A stretch of 64,000 bases of DNA, taken from positions 21,153,936-21,217,935 of the forward strand of contig CM034233.1 of NCBI GenBank assembly GCA_019916065.1, written 5' to 3'. Each line of letters opens with the position of its first letter. Within the stretch, counting starts at the first letter, position 1. The translations under genes and the position numbers were made by a program. The notes under the pieces are model-generated. The model saw only the letters and a list, made by a program, of their open reading frames with translations. It was not told where the DNA came from and did not search any database. Below, in pieces: positions 55,738-64,000 of the stretch. The stretch is from Vitellaria paradoxa (Eukaryota; Streptophyta; Magnoliopsida; Ericales; Sapotaceae).

Positions 55738-58237
55738 TTAACCTCAAAATAACATAAACCAGAATGTCATCAATAAACACGACTACAAACTTGTCCAAAT
55801 ATCTACTGAAGGTTCATCAAATCCATGAATGCTATAGGAGTATTGGTCAGTCCAAATGGCATCACCAAGAACTCGTAGTGGCCATACCGAGTCCTGAATG
55901 CTGTCTTGGGAACGTCCTTCTTCTTCACCCTCAACTAGTGGTAATTGGATCTCAAATCAATCGTTAAAAAATGACTGAACCCTTTAGTTGATCGAATAGA
56001 TCGTCAATCCTCAATAAAGAATACCGATTCTTGATCGTGACCTAGTTCAACATTCGATAATCTGTACATATTCTGAGAATTCCATCATTTTTTAACAGCA
56101 AATAGTGCTGGTACATCCCAGGTGAAATGCCAGGGCAGATAAATCCCTTATAACTCAACTCCTCTATATGAGATTTTAACTCCACCAACTTTGCAGGTGC
56201 CGATCGGTACATGGCTATAGAAATAGGTTTTGTGCCAGGAACCAGATCAATTCTAAATTCAACCTCCTACTCAGGCAGTAATCCAGACACATCATCTAAA
56301 AACATATCTAAAAATTTACAAACAACCCGTGGTAACTCAACTTTGTCACTATCCTCATCCTCCAAAGTCATACAAGCAAATAAGCTACACAAGTCAACTC
56401 GTCCTTACCCATCAAGAGAAGGCAAGATCTGAAGACTACAGCGATCACCAGAAAATCATACTCGATCTCCCTCAGAGTAAATAAAGTCACCCGACCCTTC
56501 AAATAATCTATTATTGCTTGATAGACTGACAACCAATTGATGCTGAAAATCACGTCAAAACTTCCCATTTCTAACACAACAGATAAAAAATTGACAAGTG
56601 CTCACGACCTGAAACCTATCCTTAATGGTGATCTCACAACCCTTACATACTCGATTCAACACAGAATGACCCCTTATTAGTGTTTCAACTTGTAATGGTA
56701 GAATCAACTCATCCATAGCTAATTTCAATACAGACATAAATGGTGTGGCAATAAATGAGTGAGATGATCCCGTGTCTACAAGAATTGTGAATTTAGTAGC
56801 ATGGATAAGAAATGTACCTCTAGTCACTATAGGCTCTGCTTGTCCATCACTCTGGGCCACAGTGAAAATTCGTCCCTGAGCTGGTACTATTGGCGGCTTG
56901 CCCCCTTTTGACCCTATTGAGATCCACCTTGAACTCCTGATGCTATTAAACCCCACCTGGAATGCCCATCTGGTAGTACTGTGTCCCACTTGAGTTTACA
57001 TTGATCGTGACCCTGTTGGCCTGTTACTCTGTACTGACTGAGTCGGCTGTGGAGGTCTCGTAGCATTACCATTAACTTACCTCTGGGGTAACGCCTCTGC
57101 ACATGGCCCGGTTGGACACAAGTATAACAAACTTTTATCTCAGCTCTACTTTCAGATCCCATTGGCCGATATTTGAAAGGGCAATTAAATTGGCGATGCT
57201 CAGGTTGTCTGCGGTTATGACAAATAACAGGACCGGGAACTCTTATTTCTGTTGACTGACTTGGGGTTATACTCCCTTGCTAGTATTGTTGAGTATGCCC
57301 TATATATTTTCTCTCTGTCTTTTTGTAGGTCTGCTCTCCTGTTATGGAGCCTTACCCTGTCTGGCTTCATTTTATACCCTGGTATTTGCTAAATTCTTTT
57401 CCACCACCATTACTCAATCAACCAGAACCTTATATTCATTGAGCCCCAATGGCACTATCTAATCCCTAGCAACAGGCCTCAACCTTTTCTCAAACTATTT
57501 ACACTTGGTGTGTTCAGTGCACACCAACTCCTTAGCATATTTGGTCAATGACATAAACTTACGTCCATAGTCCAGTACAGACATTGGCTCCTGAGTCAAA
57601 TTCAGAAACTCGTCAAGCTTGGCATTTCTCAGAGACTGTGGGAAGAAATAGTCTTTAAAACGCTCCTTAAAAGTATCCTAAGTAAGCATAAATGCCCCAT
57701 GAGACTCCTTCACAATATCCCACCAATCCACTGCAGCACCTTTCAACTGAAAAACAGCAAACAAGACTAGTATTATCTTCATTTAATTGCATCACTTCGA
57801 ATATCTTTTCATTCTTATGCAAAAACTTCTCAACCTCTTTAGTGTCTGCCGCACCAGAGTAAGTGGAAGGCTTCATCCTCTTGAATTTCTCATATGGAGC
57901 TGTAGACTGACTTGCCTGCATTCCCGCAACAAACATTACAGCTTTGTTGTATCCACATATGTGGGTCTACCATTCCTGGTTGCGGCATACTTGGTGCTTC
58001 AGATTGCACCTCTGCCATGTGAGAAGCCCCTAACAGAACCTCTATGCCAACTCCAACATTAGATCCTTGATCCTATGACACTCTTGTAAGAGCAAGAATG
58101 TCATCAATTGGAGTTCTAATGCCTTGCCCAGCCTGAATCCTTTAACCTTGATCCCTACCACAGCCACATCCTTGGCCTATGCCTTTGCCTTCGCCTCTAC
58201 CTCTACCTCTAGTAGCTGGAGCAACACACTGCGGCAT
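55738..58237 (-). pseudogene. Ty3/gypsy gag-protease-reverse transcriptase remnant
   Basis: Read on the minus strand from ATG 58237 (MPQCVAPATRGRGRG): gag with YEKFKRMKPSTYSGAADTKE (57895-57836), a CCHC-like knuckle CYTCVQPGHVQRRYP with the last Cys replaced, aspartic protease LVDTGSSHSFIA (about 56785), FDVIFSINWLS (56560), and reverse transcriptase with [21 protein letters not shown] (about 55900) up to the broken FIDD region at about 55770. Many stops and frame changes interrupt it. RNase H, integrase and the 3' LTR are missing; it ends at the junction with the transposon terminus at 55735. Domain order fits the gypsy lineage, and the wording looks like the Tekay/Del type (from memory). 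Confidence 0.85.
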
Positions 58238-58393
58238 ACTTTAAAAATATCATAAAGGAATATACCAAAATTAATTTCATAACAATCAAGGTCCAACAAA
58301 AATCACCACATATCACAACCTAACACATTGTCACATAATCACTTGATACCTAAAAAGCAAAAGACCCATTATCCCTAGGTATTCTAAACTTAT

Positions 58394-58405
58394 GCTCTGA
58401 TACCA
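58394..58405 (-). other. Primer binding site (initiator Met tRNA)
   Basis: The minus strand reads TGGTATCAGAGC, the standard tRNA-iMet primer site of plant LTR retrotransposons, about 160 bp before the gag start. The LTR end (..GACGTGACA) lies 4 bases further out. Confidence 0.8.
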
Positions 58406-58408
58406 AGT

Positions 58409-59000
58409 TGTCACGTCCGAGATTTTATAATTCTAGCACGTGAATAAAAGAGTACATTATACATCATCAAACAATTCTCCCTGTTACACATCAGAGCCAT
58501 ACACACACGCTATGGAGCTATAAAAATAAATAAGTAAACTCATACTTAAATCTAAATATATGCCTTAGTCAAACCAACTAGGCAACAAAGCTCCAAACCA
58601 AAACTAGAAACCTCTAAAATTAAACCAAATATCTTCCAAAAAACTAAGTAAAAGCAAATATATATTCATCTCGCAAATAGAGGCTTATTACAATTTACCA
58701 AAATAATTTTTCTAAAAAAAATCTAATGTAATTAAATAAAAATAAATAAATTTCTAATTTCCACATTGAGTAGGTCCAACACATGACTTGAAATCATTAC
58801 CCGCATCACAAGCTATAAGAAGATGAGCACTAATACCACGTGTGTTCGGAACCCTAATAATATAAATGCAACAATATCCTAGCATACTACTAAGTGAAGC
58901 ATCATTGCAAAAACAGCAATCCCAAATTTAAAAAATTTATTTCATTTATTAATTAATTAATCTTCCTTACAATTTAATCATGTATTAACACCACAAAACA
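58409..59000 (-). repeat. 5' LTR of the gypsy remnant (outer end uncertain)
   Basis: The inner border is clear: plus strand TGTCACGTCCGAGATTTT, i.e. an LTR ending ..CA on the minus strand next to the primer site. The outer border could not be located; 59000 is a guess. No second LTR exists in the window for comparison. Confidence 0.5.
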
Positions 59001-59439
59001 TATCAAAAGTGATAAAGTGCAAAAGTCTTAAAATAGAAGATCTCTATAGAAAGTCCAAATTTAAATTTTAGCAAGTCCAATACTTTGAAAGATGAGAACG
59101 AATAACAAAGGCAATACCTTCCTCTAACAAGCAAGTAGAAATAAAAATTTTTGACAAAGAAAAAATTAGAAAACTTAAACAAAAGTGTTAAGGTAAGATT
59201 CATTCATATTAGTGTAATACAAATAGAGATTAGATCATTGCTTAGACTTGGAGTGGATTCACTGATCCTATATGTAGTTAAAGATAAAAAGATTTTATAA
59301 ACCTATTCAATCACTGAAATGGGAAATAGAATTAAATTTGGTTTTTGAAGAAATCCTTTTCAAAATTAAACCAAATTATTTCATGTCTAAAATGATAAAA
59401 AATCCAAGACACATTAACATTGAGGATCCAAACTCAAAA

Positions 59440-60290
59440 TATTAAGATGGACGGTAATGTAAATGATTTAAAAATTTATTGGAAAACTATTCATCAATTA
59501 ACCAATGATACCGAAGTCAAGATAAAATATGTTGACATTGGTATAGTTAAGTTATATGAATCTAAACATTTGATACTGAAATCAAATCAAGATTAATTAA
59601 TATAAAAGATTTAAGAATGTCTAAAGAATGGGTATTTAAAAATTTTACGAGGGATCAATCAGAATCTTCTCGTAAATCAATTAAATTTCACGTATCTGGA
59701 ATGCACTCTACTTCAGAATAATAAATTATTTACAAGTAGAAAATCATTTAAGATGGATAACTTAAAAAACATTGAAAAAAATTCATCAAGCTCAAGTAGT
59801 TTTGACAAGGAAACTGGATTAAGAAAAATCTAAGTTCTAATTCTTCTGGAAGTTCTTACAAAAAAAAGAATAGAAATCCATAATTTTTTAACGATTAAAT
59901 ATAGATTCAGAAACAATTTTTTTCTCATAACCGAAATAAGAGAAAATATTGTTATATTGAAATAACATTTGAATTTGAAGGCTATAAACCATAATGTCTA
60001 CATGCGCTTGTAGACACTAAGCTACAATTGCAGTATGTCAAACGAATGCCATATCTAATAATACTGGATTCAAATGAAAAATCCTTTCTTAGCTAAAAAT
60101 TTTAACGACTGAAAATCTATAATGGACTTCAAAGCAAAGGATATTATTTTTTTGTGAAAACAACAAAAGGTAAAAAGACATTTAGAATTCCAAAAATATT
60201 ATGTTTTCTTTTGATGCATGAAGATATGCTTTTAGGAGATAATTTCTTAATTTAATATTATCCCATGAGCGTATCTCATAATCATGTAAC
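59440..60290 (+). pseudogene. Decayed endogenous pararetrovirus-like (or retroelement) protease region
   Basis: From 60001 one frame holds for about 270 nt despite stops: HALVDT (an aspartic protease start, with the Gly after DT lost), a middle with KTFRIPKI, then EDMLLGDNFL and YYP. That protease layout, with GDNF and a Y-x-P after it, recalls Caulimoviridae more than gypsy elements. The preceding 500 bp also holds short open stretches in changing frames (NDTEVKIKYVDIGIVKLYES; NSSGSSYKKKNRNP) that might come from a movement or coat protein region, but I cannot identify them. Stops and frame breaks are frequent and no complete product could be made. Family assignment is tentative. Confidence 0.4.
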
Positions 60291-62034
60291 CATAATTGAT
60301 AAACACAAATCTTATCAGATTCATAGGTTAAGACCCCATGATTCAATCTGCAGTAAATGACATGCGCTAGTCAAACTAATGATAACAGTCCAATTTTAAT
60401 AGATTAATTAAAATAATTTATGAATTTCATTGAGTTTATAATAAGTTAAGCCTAAATTATACAATTATTTGGTTGTCCAATTTTAATACTGCTACTTGGT
60501 TATCTCATAAATATAGAACCCAACTAATATAAACCATCATTCAGTTTCTGCTTCCTAGATCGAACCCTTAGAAATGTTAATTACACCATCCTTTGTCTAC
60601 TTTCTAAGTCGAAGCCTTAGAAATATTATATGCCACTCTTAGGCATCTGCTCACTTTGTTGATTATTAGTCTACTAGACTCGATCACTAACCCAGCGTGA
60701 ATTTCAGGACTTTCAAGTTTTGGGTACGTATACCTGATATTTTTAATATCCTGAACCTAAATAAAACATAACATCAATCTCATCTATGAACCACTTATAA
60801 AATTAAATTTCTTATCATCTTCTTTTAAATTCATCAAAATTACATTCTTATAATTAGAGGACTTTTCTATAATTTTCATAAATTCTCATCTCTTAATTAA
60901 TTATTTATGAAAGCATCAACGTTTGCAATAAACTATCACTAAACCATCACCATTTTATATTATTGTGAAATAAAACTACACAGTGATAATAATAAAGAAT
61001 ATAAATAAATGATTTAAGAATTTACTACACCTTTAATTAGTTAATTAAAGCAATAGGCTGAATTTTTAATCAGCGGCAACTTAAGACTTCCAATTACTTT
61101 ATGCATTTCAATTGAATCGAATGCTAGCAAATCCCATAAGCATACAATTACAAGCATATATGAATTTAACTACAGAAGGCTGTTGTGGGTTACTCTTTGA
61201 ATCCAATACTATATATGCATGCACGCACGTTTAACTACATAGAGTTCTGAGTTATCTCCCTTCCATCTATTGCCTTATACACATAAACTTTCCAGGTTTT
61301 AGGATTTCTTTGGTAATTCAATTGTTTTTCGTATACATACACATAAATATACATGAAACCAAAACTCTAACTATATATATATATATATTTGAACCGCATG
61401 CATATATTTATATATTTATATATCACAAAACAATAGAAAGATTTTACCCCTTACCTCAAGATGTGCAAATTTTACATATTTATTTACACGGTGGATTTTG
61501 ACTGGTCCGATAAGATAGAGGAGCAATAAAGAAGAAAGTATAGCATCATTGGCAAGAATGAAATGCAGCACAACATAGAAAAAAGACAGCACAATGAAGA
61601 AGAAAACTCAGCCGCCACCGTATCCGCCAAGGTTTTTAGGATTTTATTTTATTTTTTGTGTGTGCTGCATATCTCAATGTATATATAACTATCATATTAG
61701 TATTCAAGTGAAGAAAGAATTCTAATCCTCACATTAACATTAACTCAATGTATCAAATTTTCTCTAACTAATTGTCTTTTAAATTTATAATATATTATTT
61801 ATTTATTTTTTTTTACACTTAATTCATAATATCTATACAAACAACTAACTAAATAAATAAATAGACCTCACATAATTTCATATTGATCCTAATCCACCAA
61901 AAGTAGCAAAATGCTCACAAAAATACAAATTAAGTCTTAAAACTATTAAATTTAAATGGAATAAATGGATATAGAAAGTCACTGAATGATATAAATGGTA
62001 AAAATGTATTAAAATAAATTCAAGTCATTACAAA
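60291..62034. other. AT-rich stretch without a gene
   Basis: A near-repeated phrase (CTAGATCGAACCCTTAGAAAT at about 60556 and CTAAGTCGAAGCCTTAGAAAT at about 60604) and TA-rich runs near 61370. It may include further pararetrovirus or LTR material. Nothing recognised. Confidence 0.4.
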
Positions 62035-62335
62035 TTGCATCTAGCCTAATGCTCAGGGATGGTTCTAATTTTTACCATGATTTTTAAGCCTCAAACAGTA
62101 TTATTTGATTTCTGTTTATTTCAGATATACACTTGCACAAATTTTCAACCAGTAATTAAAAAGGATATATTAATGAAACTTTTAGAAAAAAAATAATAAA
62201 TAGTTTTTCTTCTCATAAAGCAAGAAATATAGCACTCAACTAATTATTTTTAACAATAATTTTTTTTATTAACATAAATATCAGCTTTTCTTATCACAAA
62301 ACTTTATATAGAAAGGAGTCTACTAACATCTTGAA

Positions 62336-63984
62336 TTAAGCCCCGAAATCTTTAGGGCTGGTTGTATTTTGATATCCAGATCGTCTACAGAAACTGGTAT
62401 TGCACTGTTTTTTATGTCGGAGGTTTTTGAGGTATTCAAGTGAGTATTCTAATTCTCGGATGTCTGGAATACACTTGTCTGCTACGATTCTGTTAGCGAC
62501 TTTTGTCAGGTGAAGTTCATCCCAGAAGAGATGGAATCCCCTACCGCCACACACACCAAGGGTTGTTCTTTGTTCCGGTTGCTGCGTCACTGACTTGGGA
62601 TCATAAGCAGGAGGAGGAGGGTAATCCATACAAAGGAAATGTGCATTATAGGTATCTTCTGGATCAGGTGCAGACGACGTAGCTGCTGTCGAAGCCTGCT
62701 TGTCATATTTACTCTCGCCCCCTGGATCTGCCTTCTTCCTCGACGATGATGAATTAACTTTTCCTGAATACTCATCCATGGTAGATTCGCAAAGCCCCGT
62801 TCCATTTTTTGAGTTGCACAGCATGGCCATTGTTCCCTTCAACCCTGTATACCACACATCATAACTTGCATCTAGCCGATCATATAATTTCCTCCTTATA
62901 AAGAATTGCATGACTTTTCTCTAATTTAAAATGCAATCCGTAACCCCATATGATTTGGATTGAAATGCAAAATTAACAGAATTTGTTAAATTCAATTATT
63001 TGTGCCCACTCCCGTGGAGGTTAGATGTAATTGTTGAAAAAAGAAAAGAGAAAATTTGTTTATAAATATTTTGTCGGGGCTCCTTAAAAAAATAAAATAG
63101 TATTTCATTTTAACATAAAAATAGCAAAAAAAATTATTTTTGTCAATTCATTTTTTGAAAAAAAAAATTATTCTTAATCAATTTTGACTTGTAAGATACA
63201 AATTTAATTTAATTTAATTGATTCTATAAATTTTATATTTTAATTCAAATCATAAATGGTTTAGTGTTACCTTCTAAATTATAGAGGAATCGCATACTCT
63301 TGGTTTAAATCTCAAAACAAAATATAATTATTCCTAATTAATCAAAAATAGAAACTAGATCGAAATTAAACTAGTGATTGACACTCACCATATTGATAGG
63401 GATATTCAACCATGTCCTTGATGAGTTGAAAAGTTTTTACTGTTACAAGTCTAGAGTTTACAAGTTTGCTGTTCAATTCCTTAAGCTTGACATCAAGCTT
63501 TTGATTGAACATGGAAGCCAAATTGTTTGTCTTCATCACATCTACTTCTTGGTTTAACCTTATTTATCACGTAAGGCAAACAACCAAGAGGGCCAATTTG
63601 AAAAATTACAATCTTCCTTGCACCAATGTGGTAAAGATCCTACAAGAGTTGAACCAAGTTCGAAACAAACAAGTTTAATAATAATAATATATAATAATAA
63701 AAGGGCCACAAAAATAATTGATGAGAAGAATTTACCTCTATGTGTTTTGCAAGTTTCCTTGTTAGGAGTTCAGCAAAATCATTCCCATTGTAAAGGCGGC
63801 TGCTGTTATACTTATTAGGCTGGAGATAGTTGTGAATGTAGTCACTGGTACCAATATTAATCATGTAAACCGAATCCGACAAGAATTCTAAGAGTGCTTC
63901 CTTGGATGGAAACTTTGGTTTCAAGTATTTCTCTAATGTTTCCTTGAAAATTCTAATTTGTTCCCCCATATAATAGTTCTTTCC
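62336..63984 (-). pseudogene. GDSL esterase/lipase-like gene C, 3' part, frameshifted; continues beyond the window
   Basis: Exons (minus): 63984-63736 (exon 3, open, VYMINIGTSDY), 63639-63389 (exon 4), 62844-62336 (exon 5). Exons 1-2 must lie past 64000. Exon 4 is 251 nt against 253 in A and B: near 63530 the sequence GATGAAGACA replaces GATAACAAGGCA, losing 2 bp and the frame. Exon 5 is open, joins in phase, and carries the acidic Pro-rich insert (PPPPAYDPKSVTQQPEQ) and block V FWDELHLTKVAN with Asp and His. It extends 36 codons past the equivalent stop in B. Segmental duplicate of B; similarity continues downstream to about 62035. Confidence 0.82.
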
Positions 63985-64000
63985 CTGTATATGTATATAT

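Noticed and set aside
1..64000. rRNA or tRNA genes
   Set aside because: No rRNA-like block and no cloverleaf-capable tRNA was found; only tRNA-like box pairs within repeats.

Overview
The window is nuclear DNA of a flowering plant, most probably a eudicot. It is AT-rich, has GT-AG introns, (TC)n, (GA)n and (TA)n microsatellites, many small inverted-repeat elements and plant-specific gene families. I cannot name the species. Only one gene looks intact; most of the rest is transposon-derived sequence and broken genes.

Layout. 0-4.5 kb: MITE-like elements, one CACTA terminus and two tRNA-derived SINE copies. 4.5-8.3 kb: a complete type II phosphatidylinositol 4-kinase gamma gene (+) with a promoter rich in ACGT motifs, a 5'-UTR intron and an intronless 646-codon reading frame. 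8.3-16.4 kb: gene-free repeats. 16.4-25.8 kb: a 9.4 kb Mutator-like element (MULE) with a 10-bp target duplication and degenerate terminal inverted repeats. It carries two convergent genes, a Ulp1-type (C48) protease-like gene (+, eight exons) and a MuDR-type transposase gene (-, two exons). The whole element is studded with the short motif GGTACTGT/ACAGTACC, in introns, UTRs and even coding exons. 26.4-27.0 kb: a hAT-like non-autonomous element with an 8-bp duplication. 27.9-30.5 kb: a five-exon DNA-3-methyladenine glycosylase I-like gene (-), broken by a 2-bp change in a GA run. 33.3-35.4, 39.3-40.1, 51.0-54.0 and 62.3-64.0 kb: four GDSL esterase/lipase-like copies (-), each visibly broken; three are segmental duplicates that share introns. 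45.5-48.5 kb: a CACTA element nested in another. 54.4-55.4 kb: a short LTR (TRIM-like) element. 55.6-59 kb: a truncated Ty3/gypsy element (-). 59.4-60.3 kb: a decayed caulimovirid-like or retroelement protease region (+).

How the parts work together. The MULE is the most interesting unit. Its two genes would supply a transposase and a protein with a Ulp1-like peptidase domain. All five premature stops in the two genes can be explained by single C:G to T:A transitions, as expected for a methylated, silenced transposon. The element-wide motif recalls the short dispersed motifs bound by the VANC anti-silencing proteins of Arabidopsis VANDAL MULEs. That link is my inference, not a demonstrated function. 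The GDSL cluster looks like tandem or segmental duplication followed by independent decay. All exon models and alignments were made by eye; no database search was run.
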